Below are positions 37,349 to 46,268 of a stretch of 64,000 nucleotides of DNA, piece after piece. Each line of letters starts with the position of its first letter. Within the stretch, counting starts at the first letter, position 1. Origin of the DNA: Mesorhizobium sp. Pch-S (GTDB lineage Bacteria; Pseudomonadota; Alphaproteobacteria; Rhizobiales; Rhizobiaceae); assembly GCF_004136315.1 (NCBI RefSeq), contig NZ_CP029562.1:2609501-2673500 (forward strand), written 5' to 3'. The notes beneath the pieces were generated by a model. The model ran no database searches, was not told the origin of the DNA, and worked only from the letters and a program-made list of their open reading frames with translations. Both the position numbers and the translations under genes were made by a program.

Positions 37349-38254
37349 TTACGAATAGAAGTAGTTTTCAGCTTCGAGCACCGGCGGCGCCGGTTCGCCG
37401 AGTGCTTCGAATACGGAGACCTCGCAGACCCGGCAAAGCGCGTCGAGCGCAAGGTCATTGGCTTCCGTGCCGAAAGGGTCTTCCAGTTCTTCCGACAAGG
37501 CGTCGAGCCCGAAAAAGGTGTAAGCGATCAGCGCCGTGAAAAGCGGCGTTACCCAGCCGGCGGTCGCGGCAAGCCCGAAGGGCAACAGCAGGCAGACGAT
37601 GTAAGCCGTCCTGTGCAGCAGCAACGTATAGGCAAAAGGCAGCGGTGTGCCGGCGATGCGTTCGCAACCAGCCTGCATGGCTGCGATCGCCGACAGGCGT
37701 TCGTCGAGGATACGATAGCCGATGCTGTCGATCATGCCGTTTTCACGCAAGGCTGCCACCCGTTTGCCCATGCGTCTCAGCATTTCGTCCGGCCGATTGG
37801 CGAAGACCGTGAGCGTGTTGGCCGCCTCACCGATGAAAGGATGCGCGTCGGCGGTGCTGTCGATCCGGCGCAATTGTCCGCGCAACACATGACAGAAGGC
37901 GAGCACGTCCATCAGCAGCGAACGTTGTTCTTGCCGCTCTGAAATGAGGCCGGTGACGGCGCGGGCGAGGTTGCGGACATCATAGACGAGCTGCCCCCAG
38001 AGCTTGCGCGCTTCCCACCAGCGGTCATAGGCAGCGTTGTTGCGGAAGCCGAGATAGATCGACAACGTCACGCCGAGCAGACCGAAGGGGGCGATGGTGA
38101 AGCCGCTCAGCTCGATGCCAAAATATCTGACCAGCGCGACCACGGCGGCCGCGTAAGCCGCAAAACCGAGGATCTGCGGGAGAATTCGCGGCACGATCGA
38201 TCCGCGCATGATGAAGAAGAGCTGCCAGAGCCCCGGTTTTGGCCGCACGATCAT
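37349..38254 (-). CDS. Bestrophin family ion channel (YneE/UPF0187)
   Basis: A 301-residue membrane protein of the bacterial bestrophin family, pentameric chloride or cation channels. It shows the family landmarks SIYLGFRNNAAYDRWWEARK at about 65-84, PFAYTLLLHRTAYIVCLLLPFGL, and the C-terminal LDALSEELEDPFGTEANDLALD, where the acidic cluster corresponds to the calcium clasp of animal bestrophins. Bacterial members may help ion balance or osmotic response. Single gene. Confidence 0.9.
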   Translation of the reverse strand: MIVRPKPGLWQLFFIMRGSIVPRILPQILGFAAYAAAVVALVRYFGIELSGFTIAPFGLLGVTLSIYLGFRNNAAYDRWWEARKLWGQLVYDVRNLARAVTGLISERQEQRSLLMDVLAFCHVLRGQLRRIDSTADAHPFIGEAANTLTVFANRPDEMLRRMGKRVAALRENGMIDSIGYRILDERLSAIAAMQAGCERIAGTPLPFAYTLLLHRTAYIVCLLLPFGLAATAGWVTPLFTALIAYTFFGLDALSEELEDPFGTEANDLALDALCRVCEVSVFEALGEPAPPVLEAENYFYS

Positions 38255-38400
38255 GACAATCCCACTCTTGCCCTCACCCTTCGAAAGCGTCCGTCTCGGC
38301 GGACAGCCTGGGCATAGAATGGGAAGGGGCTGCTAGCAACATACGGCCGCGACAGGATGCGTCGCGACCGCCGCTTCAGGCACCGTGCCGCGGATGCCCG

Positions 38401-38712
38401 TCAGTATCCGGGGCGAGAGCGATAGTCGGGATCGTCGTTGTAGTAACGGCCGCCGCGATCTGGACAGCGATCGACGAAGACGCGTCCATAGCGGTCGCGG
38501 TAGCGGCACTTGCCACGCTCGCTGGCATTGCCGATCAAGGCGCCTGCCACAGTACCGACAGCGCCGCCGATGACGGCACCCTCGACTGGATTACCTGCGA
38601 CGGCGGCACCCACTGCGGCGCCCCCCAGTCCGCCGATTGCTGCGCCCTTTTCCGTCTGCGAACAGGCGGCAAGGGGCAGCAACAAAGCTGCCAGGATCAA
38701 GACGTTCTTCAT
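38401..38712 (-). CDS. Glycine zipper lipoprotein (17 kDa antigen/OmpA-like Gly-zipper)
   Basis: A 103-residue lipoprotein with a lipobox LAAC (C17), followed by a glycine-zipper segment of about 45 residues (GAAIGGLGGAAVGAAVAGNP, AVIGGAVGTVAGALIG) and a basic, Arg/Tyr/Asp-rich tail. Such proteins sit in the outer membrane envelope; the zipper packs helices in the membrane. Start at 38712 with AAGGAAC upstream. Role unknown; a structural or stress function is plausible. Confidence 0.83.
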   Translation of the reverse strand: MKNVLILAALLLPLAACSQTEKGAAIGGLGGAAVGAAVAGNPVEGAVIGGAVGTVAGALIGNASERGKCRYRDRYGRVFVDRCPDRGGRYYNDDPDYRSRPGY

Positions 38713-38791
38713 GATCGTTCCTTTCGAAGCGACATACCGCCCGCCTGTGTCCAACGCCGCAGCATTGGATTCGATCCAACAATGACATCCC

Positions 38792-39211
38792 TTAGCCGGA
38801 GAAGGGCAGCAGCGCGCGCAGCCGAGGATCGCGCAGCCACAGGCCGCCCCACAAGAGCAGGCCGAGATAGATGCCGAAGAAGGTGTGCGAGAACAGCGGA
38901 TTGCCGATCCTGACGTGGGTAGCGATTGCGCCGCCGAAATAGGCGGTAAGCAGGATGGCACCGAGGAAGGAGGTGCGTGGCCAGGCGTAGAGCGCGGTGG
39001 CAACCAGGCCGATGATGCCGAGCAGGCGCGCGGTGCCGACATCCGCCGGCCAGCCGATCTCGGTCATCGTCTGGGTGACGATATCGAGCGGCGGCAATTT
39101 GATGACGCCGTCAAATATCATGAAAAGGACGATCAAACCGCTCATGATGCGGCCAGCCCAGAGGGCTCGGGTCGAGATGGTTTTCGTGTTCGATGCGTTG
39201 ATGCTGGACAT
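38792..39211 (-). CDS. DoxX-like family membrane protein
   Basis: A 139-residue protein with four helices (about 20-37, 61-78, 85-104, 109-127). The DoxX-like pattern FMIFDGVIKLPPL, GWPADVGTARLLGIIGL and TSFLGAILLTAYFGGAIATH is clear. The family contains quinol oxidase-related and SURF-like membrane proteins of uncertain function. GGAGGGA precedes the ATG at 39211. Divergent from the ACT-domain gene. Confidence 0.86.
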   Translation of the reverse strand: MSSINASNTKTISTRALWAGRIMSGLIVLFMIFDGVIKLPPLDIVTQTMTEIGWPADVGTARLLGIIGLVATALYAWPRTSFLGAILLTAYFGGAIATHVRIGNPLFSHTFFGIYLGLLLWGGLWLRDPRLRALLPFSG

Positions 39212-39346
39212 GGTTGTTCCCTCCGATGCTTCGTCGGCCTGGGGTTGTCCGCGGCCATCTGCGAAGTTACGCCTAGGACGGACAAGCCGGCGCAAATCCG
39301 ACAGGGGTTTTGATTTTTTGCCGCCAAACCAGCCTGCGAGGAAACA

Positions 39347-39754
39347 ATGAGTGGTGAGACCAACCTGAAGATGCTGCTCGGCTCGATGCGTCCGGAACTG
39401 CAACCGGAGACGTATGTCTTTGTCACGCTTCCGCGCGACCAAAGTTTACCGGAGGGCGTTCCGCCGCTGATGGTGTTCGGCGAAAAAGAAGGCTGGACCT
39501 GCATCGTCAGCGAGGAGGCAGCCGGCCGGGTCGGGTTGTCCGGCACGTTCCCCTGCCGCATGATCACGCTTTCCATCCACTCGTCGCTGGAGGCCGTGGG
39601 CTTTCTCGCTGCCATCTTGCCGCGCCTTGCTGCCGCGGGCATGGGGGTCAATCCGGTCTCGGGTTTCTACCACGACCATCTTTTCGTGCCGGCCGATCGC
39701 GCCGACGATGCAATGCGCATCCTCGAGGAACTGGCGACGGCAAACGGCAACTGA
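39347..39754 (+). CDS. ACT domain-containing protein (COG3602 type)
   Basis: A 135-residue protein made of two ACT-like halves: residues 1-60 (TYVFVTLPRDQSLPEGVPPLMVF, read in pieces) and 68-130 (ITLSIHSSLEAVGFLAAILPRLAAAGMGVNPVSGFYHDHLFV). It resembles the uncharacterised ACT_7/DUF2241 family; ACT domains bind amino acids, so ligand sensing is likely. GCGAGGAAAC precedes the ATG. Single gene. Confidence 0.82.
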   Translation: MSGETNLKMLLGSMRPELQPETYVFVTLPRDQSLPEGVPPLMVFGEKEGWTCIVSEEAAGRVGLSGTFPCRMITLSIHSSLEAVGFLAAILPRLAAAGMGVNPVSGFYHDHLFVPADRADDAMRILEELATANGN

Positions 39755-39826
39755 AGGCTCCGGCCCTACTTAACGCGTTGTTTGTCCCTTGGTTCTAGTG
39801 TGCAGGCGGGACATTCGGGCGTGGCG

Positions 39827-41020
39827 GTGAGTCAGGACCTTTTCATATCGCTTCTCAATCCGGTGCTGTCGATCGTTCTGTCGACGGCATTTTTCGTGCT
39901 GTGGTCTTTCCGGCGCGAGAACCGCTACGTGCTGCAACTGTGCGTCTGCTACTTCGCCGTGGCGATCGGCTTCGCGCTGCAATCCTTCGATCTTGGCGCC
40001 GGTCCGGCGGTATCGAAGGTGATTTCCAATCTTCTGTTCTTCGGTGCGCTTCTGCTGTTCGTAGCGGCGGTCACGAGCCGTCAGGGCGTGCGCGTTCCTT
40101 GGGCGGCGTCACTCCTGTGCATAGCGGCTGGCATGGGCGGCCTGCTCTGGTTCCTGTTCGTGCAACCTTACTTTCCCGGGCGGGTGTTTTCGGTGAACTA
40201 CGGGTTGGGCGCGCTGTGCATCGTCGCCATGATGCGGCTGCGCCAATCCAGCCGCCGCTCGGTGATCGACCGCATGATCGTCCTGATGGCTGGACTGAGG
40301 GCGGCAGACTTTTTCATCCGCCCGCTGCTGGTCGCGCTGCTGAGCGGCGTCGATGCCGGCCGTCCGCCATACATGCACTCGCCCTACTGGCTGACCACCA
40401 GCCTTTCGGTGATGGTCTTCTCGCTGCTGATAGCGCTTACCTTGCTGACTGCCGTTGCGCTCGACACCATCAACGAACTGCAGGCAGAGTCCGAGACCGA
40501 TGCACTGTCGAAGCTGCTCAACCGGCGCGGCTTCGAACAGAAGGCTGCGTCCGTTCTGGAGCGTAGCGCCCGCACGGGCGCGCCGGTGACACTGGTGTTG
40601 GCCGATCTGGATCATTTCAAGTCGGTCAACGACCGTTTCGGACATGCCGTCGGCGACCAGGTCATCGTCGAGTTCGCTGCGAGGCTGCAGACGGCGGGTT
40701 CGCGCGCGGTCGTCGGGCGGATCGGCGGCGAGGAGTTCGCGGTGCTGATGCCGTCGACCGATCTGGTTGCCGGACGCCTCTTTGCCGAGACGGTGCGCGA
40801 GGCCTTCTGCTCGGAAACAGTCGAAGGCGTGCCGCCGGGTGTCAAGCTGACGGCCAGTTTCGGCGTCGCCGGCCGTTTCGGAGGCGAGGAACTCGCCCCG
40901 TTGATGTTGCGTGCTGACGAGGCGCTCTACAAAGCAAAACAGAACGGGCGTGACAGCGTCCGCATATCGTTCCAGAGGCAGCCGATCGCCAGATATGTTG
41001 ATCTGCCGGCCGCAAGCTGA
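39827..41020 (+). CDS. Membrane-anchored GGDEF diguanylate cyclase (first of a tandem pair)
   Basis: About 397 residues. Six to seven hydrophobic helices fill residues 1-210, then a GGDEF domain with DLDHFKSVNDRFGHAVGD and the active GGEEF in RIGGEEFAVL, so c-di-GMP synthesis from GTP is likely. No RxxD inhibitory site is evident directly before the motif. The GTG at 39827 was chosen because the resulting MSQDLFI start lines up with MSGANFI of the paralogue at 41133; GTG 39821 and an upstream TTG are alternatives. No strong ribosome site. Confidence 0.85.
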   Translation: MSQDLFISLLNPVLSIVLSTAFFVLWSFRRENRYVLQLCVCYFAVAIGFALQSFDLGAGPAVSKVISNLLFFGALLLFVAAVTSRQGVRVPWAASLLCIAAGMGGLLWFLFVQPYFPGRVFSVNYGLGALCIVAMMRLRQSSRRSVIDRMIVLMAGLRAADFFIRPLLVALLSGVDAGRPPYMHSPYWLTTSLSVMVFSLLIALTLLTAVALDTINELQAESETDALSKLLNRRGFEQKAASVLERSARTGAPVTLVLADLDHFKSVNDRFGHAVGDQVIVEFAARLQTAGSRAVVGRIGGEEFAVLMPSTDLVAGRLFAETVREAFCSETVEGVPPGVKLTASFGVAGRFGGEELAPLMLRADEALYKAKQNGRDSVRISFQRQPIARYVDLPAAS

Positions 41021-41132
41021 CGGCATCGCCGTCCGGTTAACCTGTTCTTCGTTTCGCAGCGATACAATCATCACTTGCTAAAATGATTAAGTTGATGCGA
41101 CCGGAACCTAGGCTACGGATAGATTTGTCGCG

Positions 41133-42356
41133 ATGAGCGGTGCGAACTTCATCCTGGCGATCAACCTTTTCGTCGCTGGCCTGCTGGCAGCGGCTTTCAT
41201 GACTGTTGCTGCCTACGACACGCGCCGCGTCGCGGCGCGCTGGCTGGCGCTGGGTTACGCCGTTGGCATGGCCTATTTCGTCGTCGAATTCTCTATCCCC
41301 GCTTTCAACTATGCGACGCCACCGGTGGTGGTGGCGTTTGCCGTATTTCTTGTGGCAACCCTCATCTTCAACGTCGGGCTGGCCAACAAATACGGCATAA
41401 CGCCGCCCTGGCGGTTCATGGCGGCTTTTCTTCTGGTCACGTCGATAATCGTCTATCTCGTGCAGGACCTGCCCCGGCATTCCTTCCCGCGCATGATGGC
41501 CTACCAGTTTCCCTATGCCGCGGCGCAGCTCATCGGACTCTGGATCGTCTGGTCGTCGCGGCAGCGGCGCGAGAAGCTCGACATCATCCTGATGGTGGTT
41601 CTTGCGGCGAGCGCGCTGCAGTTTGCGTCGAAGCCGCTGATCGCCCACGCGCTGGGCGGCTGGGGCGCCGACCCGCAGGCCTATCTGCAGACGAACTATG
41701 CCATGGTCTCACAGTCGCTGGGCACCGTTTTCGCGATGGCCCTCGCCCTGCTGCTTCTGGTTATCCTGGTGCGCGACGTGCTTGCCGAAGCCACCTCAAA
41801 ATCGGAGACCGACACGCTGTCAGGCCTGCTCAATCGCGGCGGGTTCGAACGTCATGCCGAAACGGCACTGCGCGACGGAGCCCGTCAGGGCCTGCCGGTG
41901 TCGCTTGTGATTGCCGATCTCGACCACTTCAAACTGGTCAACGACAATTTCGGCCATGCCTGCGGCGACCGTGTCATCGAAACCTTCTCAGGTTTCCTGC
42001 GCGACGCTGCCGGGCAAAGCCATCTCGCCGCGCGTCTCGGCGGCGAAGAGTTCGCCGTGATGCTGCCGGGCACCAATCTTGCCGCGGCGCGGTTGTTCGC
42101 CGAAGGCGCGCGAAGCGCTTTCGGTGCCCTGCCGATCAAGGGGCTGCCGCTGTCCTATCGCTGCACGGCAAGCTTCGGCGTTGCCGAACTGCGCTCCGGG
42201 GAAACCCTCTCCGAACTGATGCGCAGGGCGGACGAGGCACTCTACGGCGCTAAGAAGGGTGGCCGCGACCAGGTCCGCGTGGCTTCGGGGCCGATCGCCA
42301 TCGTCGGCAAACCCAACGGCAAGCCGCTGGGCAACGGCTTCAACGGCAGGGACTGA
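41133..42356 (+). CDS. Membrane-anchored GGDEF diguanylate cyclase (second of a tandem pair)
   Basis: A 407-residue paralogue of the preceding gene, with the same layout: helices in residues 1-210, then GGDEF (DLDHFKLVNDNFGHACGD, RLGGEEFAVM). The catalytic motif is intact. The two proteins share length, helix spacing and linker (SETDTLSGLLNRGGFE against SETDALSKLLNRRGFE), showing a tandem duplication. A 112-bp gap separates them and could hold its own promoter. The 3' end overlaps the convergent hypothetical gene by 17 bp. Confidence 0.9.
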   Translation: MSGANFILAINLFVAGLLAAAFMTVAAYDTRRVAARWLALGYAVGMAYFVVEFSIPAFNYATPPVVVAFAVFLVATLIFNVGLANKYGITPPWRFMAAFLLVTSIIVYLVQDLPRHSFPRMMAYQFPYAAAQLIGLWIVWSSRQRREKLDIILMVVLAASALQFASKPLIAHALGGWGADPQAYLQTNYAMVSQSLGTVFAMALALLLLVILVRDVLAEATSKSETDTLSGLLNRGGFERHAETALRDGARQGLPVSLVIADLDHFKLVNDNFGHACGDRVIETFSGFLRDAAGQSHLAARLGGEEFAVMLPGTNLAAARLFAEGARSAFGALPIKGLPLSYRCTASFGVAELRSGETLSELMRRADEALYGAKKGGRDQVRVASGPIAIVGKPNGKPLGNGFNGRD

Positions 42357-42696
42357 TTTCCGGCATTTCGCCGTCAGCAAGGCCGTACATATAGGAGCGG
42401 CCCTTCACGAAGGCCGGCGGCCGATAGCAGTCGCGTTCGTCGGCGTAGTTGCCCGCGCGATCCATGTAGAGAACCTTGGGCTGGCCGGCGCTGGTGTAGT
42501 CGGCCATCTTCCTGGCCATGGCGCCTTCGCCAACGAGGATGCGTTTGTAGCCGGTCGCACTGTCGATCACGAGGTTGCCGAAGGAATCGGCATAGGCTCG
42601 ATCATGCTGGCTCGACCAGGCAAGCGCAGGCACCGCCTGACCAAAGGTCGTCACTGCTAGTACGAGACCGGCGCAAATCCCACGGGTCAGATGCAT
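42340..42696 (-). CDS. Hypothetical secreted protein
   Basis: A 118-residue protein with signal peptide (residues 1-26, ending ALA-WS) and a mature part with two cysteines (RDCYRPP and SPCR at the C-terminus) that may pair. No family recognised. The ATG at 42696 has GGAGGAG upstream. Its last 17 bases overlap the diguanylate cyclase gene on the other strand. Function unknown. Confidence 0.72.
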   Translation of the reverse strand: MHLTRGICAGLVLAVTTFGQAVPALAWSSQHDRAYADSFGNLVIDSATGYKRILVGEGAMARKMADYTSAGQPKVLYMDRAGNYADERDCYRPPAFVKGRSYMYGLADGEMPEISPCR

Positions 42697-42871
42697 GGCG
42701 CGCTCCTCCATCCAGAAACGAGTGTGCCTCCTCGATTCGCAGAATTAACCTTTTCTTAACCTTTGTTAAGAGGGTAGCGCCGGATGGGGTGCGACTTTGC
42801 TTAACATGGTTAATATCGCGACTTGATCGGCCGGGATGATCGCGACTAGGTTGGCGTACTGGAGGAATCGT

Positions 42872-43384
42872 ATGGCGCTACGCCGAATTTCCCGGGCAAC
42901 GCCCACTTGCGCGCGTTTCCGCTCCTGGCGGCAACGTGGCAACGCTCAAACTCCTTTCGCCATTCCGAGCGCAAGCCTGCGGCACGTTTTTGCTGGAATC
43001 GCCCTCACGGGGCTTCTGACGCTCGCAGCCTGTGTTTCGCAACCGGGCAAACCCGGCCTGCAGCCCCACACCGCGCAAGGGCAGCTGGCGGCTGCCGCTA
43101 CCGCCGCTGCACCCAATTCGCAGGCCGCGGCTACCCTGGTTGAAAAGGATACGCCGCAGCCGCGCATGGCGACCTACAACTGCGCCGACGGCGGCCGCAT
43201 GACGGTCGAGAACATCGGCACGGCGATCCGCGTTGTCGGCTCGGATGGTGTCAACGAGGAACTGCCCGCCGCGCCGGCCGGCCAGAACAGCCGATTCGGC
43301 ATCGACCATGACGCAATCGTGATCGATGGGCGTGAGGCGCTGGTCATGAAAGCCAATGCTACCCCTGTAGCCTGCAGGCGCTGA
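42872..43384 (+). CDS. Lipoprotein with MliC-like C-terminal domain and repeat-derived N-terminus
   Basis: A 170-residue lipoprotein. The lipobox is TLAAC (C54), unusually far in because 35-40 basic residues precede the hydrophobic core HVFAGIALTGLLTLAA. The C-terminal domain (about 105-170; TYNCADGGRMTVENIG, IDGREALVMKA, VACRR) resembles the MliC/DUF-type lysozyme inhibitor fold with its two cysteines. GGAGG lies six bases before the ATG. Bases 42911-43007 (residues 14-46) align with the composite palindromic repeat, so most of the N-terminus, including part of the signal core, derives from it. Confidence 0.75.
   Translation: MALRRISRATPTCARFRSWRQRGNAQTPFAIPSASLRHVFAGIALTGLLTLAACVSQPGKPGLQPHTAQGQLAAAATAAAPNSQAAATLVEKDTPQPRMATYNCADGGRMTVENIGTAIRVVGSDGVNEELPAAPAGQNSRFGIDHDAIVIDGREALVMKANATPVACRR
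42911..43007 (+). repeat. Diverged composite palindromic repeat inside a coding sequence (copy 6)
   Basis: GCGCGTTTCCG...CGGCAACGTGGCAACGCTC (part A) and CGCCATTCCGAGCGCAAGCC...TTTTTGCTGGAATCGCCCT (part B) align in order and spacing with copy 2 at 25113-25218. The encoded RQRGNAQTPFAIPSAS and FAGIAL match the peptides that the same frame gives in the intergenic copies (for example RKRGNAL, AIPDGK, FPGIAL in copy 2). Confidence 0.65.
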
Positions 43385-43514
43385 TCCTTTCGGGCAGCAT
43401 CCGATAGGCCAGTCGGGTGGTGGCATTCGCAGTCGCGAGGAAGTTCAATCGTTTAAAGGCTGCGACACAACTATTCGTCAGACTAAATGACTTTTCCAAA
43501 ACGATTTTCTGGCT

Positions 43515-43543
43515 TTGACGCGGTGCAAAAAGCGTTTTAGAAC
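43515..43543 (+). promoter_or_regulatory. Candidate sigma70-type promoter of the sdh operon
   Basis: TTGACG (43515-43520) and TAGAAC (43538-43543) are 17 bp apart, a near-consensus -35/-10 pair in otherwise GC-rich DNA, 78 bp before the sdhC start. Confidence 0.5.
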
Positions 43544-43620
43544 GCCGCTGTTCCATAGTCGCATTCCGAAGCGTCGATGCCGCGTTTGCATCGCCGTGAC
43601 GGGTGCCGAACGGGGAAGCC

Positions 43621-43989
43621 ATGAGCCACTCACCAGCCACCCGCGACAGACCTCTTTCGCCGCATCTCACCATCTACCGGCCGACGATCACCATGACGAT
43701 GTCGATCGTGCACCGCATCACCGGTTGCGCGCTTTACGTCGGCACGCTTCTTGTTGCCTGGTGGCTGACGGCAGCGGCCGGTCCGCAATCCTATTTCGAT
43801 TTCGTCAACGGCATTTTCGGCTCCTGGTTCGGCCAGCTGGTGCTGCTTGGCTACACCTGGGCACTGATGCATCACATGCTTGGCGGCATCCGCCATTTCG
43901 TGTGGGACACCGGCGCCGGGCTCGAAAAACACACCGCCTCGAAGATCGCCTGGGCGACATTGATCGGCTCGGTGATCCTACGATCCTGA
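43621..43989 (+). CDS. sdhC: Succinate dehydrogenase cytochrome b556 subunit SdhC, apparent 3' frameshift
   Basis: Membrane anchor of complex II. Conserved features are RPLSPHLTIYRP at the N-terminus, SIVHRITGCALY in helix I, and YTWALMHHMLGGIRHFVWD with the heme b histidine region. The frame as read ends ILRS at 43989 (122 residues). One base later the other frame reads TILIWVVGYMVRGG and stops at 44024, four bases before sdhD, exactly how rhizobial SdhC ends. A single missing base near 43978-43981 explains this, so the real gene probably extends to 44024. GGGGAAG precedes the ATG. Confidence 0.88.
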   Translation: MSHSPATRDRPLSPHLTIYRPTITMTMSIVHRITGCALYVGTLLVAWWLTAAAGPQSYFDFVNGIFGSWFGQLVLLGYTWALMHHMLGGIRHFVWDTGAGLEKHTASKIAWATLIGSVILRS

Positions 43990-44027
43990 TCTGGGTTGTC
44001 GGCTACATGGTCAGGGGAGGCTGAGCG

Positions 44028-44423
44028 ATGAGTGCGAACAAATCCGAGATGCGCACCGCCCTCAAGAGGGTGCGCGGCCTTGGCTCCGCCCGCGAAGGCA
44101 CCATGCATTTCTGGCGGCAGCGCCTGACGGCGGTCGCCAATGTTCCGCTGCTTCTCTTCTTCGTCGGCTTCCTCATCGCCACCAACGGTGCGTCTTATGA
44201 GGAAGTCCGCGCAGCTTTGGCCAACCCGCTGGTTGCGCTGGTGATGATCCTGGTGCTGGTTTCCGGGCTCGTTCACATGCGCCTCGGCATGCAGGTGGTC
44301 ATCGAGGACTACGTCACCAGCGAGGGCAGGAAGCTCGCAGTGCTCATCCTCAATACTTTCTTCACGGTAGCGGTCGGCGTGGTTTCGATCTTCGCCCTGC
44401 TCAAGCTGGCATTCGGAGGCTGA
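44028..44423 (+). CDS. sdhD: Succinate dehydrogenase membrane anchor subunit SdhD
   Basis: A 131-residue protein with three helices (about 32-50, 67-87, 103-127). [19 protein letters not shown] and the [14 protein letters not shown] segment, which holds the quinone- and heme-facing His/Asp/Tyr, are typical of alphaproteobacterial SdhD. It anchors SdhAB with SdhC and passes electrons to ubiquinone. The start lies four bases after the expected sdhC stop at 44024. Confidence 0.94.
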   Translation: MSANKSEMRTALKRVRGLGSAREGTMHFWRQRLTAVANVPLLLFFVGFLIATNGASYEEVRAALANPLVALVMILVLVSGLVHMRLGMQVVIEDYVTSEGRKLAVLILNTFFTVAVGVVSIFALLKLAFGG

Positions 44424-44427
44424 CGCT

Positions 44428-46266
44428 TTGGCCAAGGACGCAAAAAGCGGCAGCGCAGGCTCCGCCTATACCTATGTGGATCACAAGTTCGACGTGGTGA
44501 TCGTCGGCGCCGGCGGCGCCGGCCTGCGCGCTACGCTCGGCATGGCCGAACAGGGCCTGCGCACGGCCTGCATCACCAAGGTCTTTCCGACCCGCTCGCA
44601 CACCGTGGCGGCACAGGGCGGCATCGCCGCCTCGCTGCAGAATATGGGGCCTGACAGCTGGCAGTGGCACCTCTACGACACCGTCAAGGGGTCCGACTGG
44701 CTCGGCGACGTCGATGCCATGGAGTACATGGTGCGTGAGGCGCCTGCCGCGGTCTACGAGCTCGAGCACTACGGCGTGCCGTTCTCGCGGACCGAGGAAG
44801 GCAAGATCTACCAGCGCCCGTTCGGCGGCCACATGATGAACTACGGCGATGGTCCGCCCGTGCAGCGCACCTGCGCAGCCGCCGACCGCACCGGCCACGC
44901 CATCCTGCATACGCTCTACGGCCAGTCGCTGAAGAACAACGCACAGTTCTTCATCGAATATTTCGCGCTCGACCTGATCATGGACGATGACGGTACCTGC
45001 ACCGGTGTCGTTGCCTGGAATCTCGACGACGGCACCATCCACCGCTTCTCCGCCAAGATGGTGGTGCTGGCGACCGGCGGTTACGGCCGTGCCTATCTGT
45101 CGGCAACCTCGGCACACACCTGCACCGGCGACGGCGGCGGCATGGCCGTGCGTGCCGGCCTGCCGCTGCAGGACATGGAATTCGTGCAGTTCCATCCGAC
45201 CGGCATCTACGGTGCCGGCTGCCTGATCACCGAAGGCGCACGCGGCGAAGGCGGTTATCTGGTCAATTCCGAGGGCGAGCGCTTCATGGAGCGTTACGCG
45301 CCTTCTGCCAAGGACCTTGCCTCGCGCGACGTCGTCTCGCGCTGCATGACGCTGGAGATCCGCGAGGGACGTGGCGTCGGCAAGCTGAAGGATCACATCT
45401 TCCTGCACCTCGACCATCTCGATCCGGCCGTTCTGCACGAACGCCTGCCGGGCATCTCGGAATCGGCTAAGATCTTCGCCGGCGTCGACGTGACGCGAGA
45501 GCCCATCCCGGTGCTGCCGACGGTGCACTACAACATGGGTGGCGTGCCGACCAACTACTGGGGCGAAGTGCTGAACCCGACTGCAAAGAGCCCGGACCGC
45601 GTATCGCCGGGCCTGATGGCCGTGGGTGAGGCCGGCTGCGCTTCCGTGCATGGCGCCAACCGTCTCGGCTCCAACTCGCTGATCGACCTTGTGGTGTTCG
45701 GCCGCGCGGCGGCGATCCGCGCGGGGCAGGTGGTGGACCGGACTTCCTCCGTGCCGTCGGCGAACCCAAAGTCGCTCGAAAAGATCATGGATCGCTTCGA
45801 CCGGCTGCGTCACGCCAATGGCAGCACCCCGACCGCGGTGCTGCGCGACAAGATGCAGCGCGCCATGCAGGAAGATGCTGCCGTGTTCCGCACGCAGGAA
45901 TCGCTCGAGCAGGGTTGCAAGCGTATCTCCGCGATCTGGGGTGAATTGAAGGATCTCAAGGTCTTCGACCGTTCGATGATCTGGAATTCGGATCTGGTCG
46001 AGACGCTGGAGCTGGAGAACCTGATGGCCAACGCCATCGCCACGGTCTATGGCGCCGAGGCGCGCAAGGAAAGCCGTGGCGCGCATGCCCGCGAGGACTT
46101 CTCGGCGCGTGACGATGCCACCTGGCGCAAGCATACGCTGGCGAAGGTCAGCGAGGACGGCAAGGTGACGCTGACTTATCGCGGCGTGCACACCGAAACC
46201 ACGCTGCCGCTGGACAAGGGGGGCATCGACCCCGCAAAGATCGCGCCCAAGGCGCGGGTGTACTGA
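44428..46266 (+). CDS. sdhA: Succinate dehydrogenase flavoprotein subunit SdhA
   Basis: A 612-residue flavoprotein. FAD-binding [10 protein letters not shown] (about 27-36), covalent FAD histidine H58 in [10 protein letters not shown], substrate motif [21 protein letters not shown], and the C-terminal RGAHAREDF. It oxidises succinate to fumarate in the TCA cycle. The start is TTG at 44428 with GGAGG upstream; the N-terminus ([11 protein letters not shown]) matches relatives. The DUF3052 gene follows after two bases, then sdhB. Confidence 0.96.
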   Translation: MAKDAKSGSAGSAYTYVDHKFDVVIVGAGGAGLRATLGMAEQGLRTACITKVFPTRSHTVAAQGGIAASLQNMGPDSWQWHLYDTVKGSDWLGDVDAMEYMVREAPAAVYELEHYGVPFSRTEEGKIYQRPFGGHMMNYGDGPPVQRTCAAADRTGHAILHTLYGQSLKNNAQFFIEYFALDLIMDDDGTCTGVVAWNLDDGTIHRFSAKMVVLATGGYGRAYLSATSAHTCTGDGGGMAVRAGLPLQDMEFVQFHPTGIYGAGCLITEGARGEGGYLVNSEGERFMERYAPSAKDLASRDVVSRCMTLEIREGRGVGKLKDHIFLHLDHLDPAVLHERLPGISESAKIFAGVDVTREPIPVLPTVHYNMGGVPTNYWGEVLNPTAKSPDRVSPGLMAVGEAGCASVHGANRLGSNSLIDLVVFGRAAAIRAGQVVDRTSSVPSANPKSLEKIMDRFDRLRHANGSTPTAVLRDKMQRAMQEDAAVFRTQESLEQGCKRISAIWGELKDLKVFDRSMIWNSDLVETLELENLMANAIATVYGAEARKESRGAHAREDFSARDDATWRKHTLAKVSEDGKVTLTYRGVHTETTLPLDKGGIDPAKIAPKARVY

Positions 46267-46268
46267 CG

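Noticed and set aside
44401..46191. Long minus-strand frame opposite sdhA
   Set aside because: Same codon-bias shadow; low-complexity product, no start signal, real gene on the other strand.
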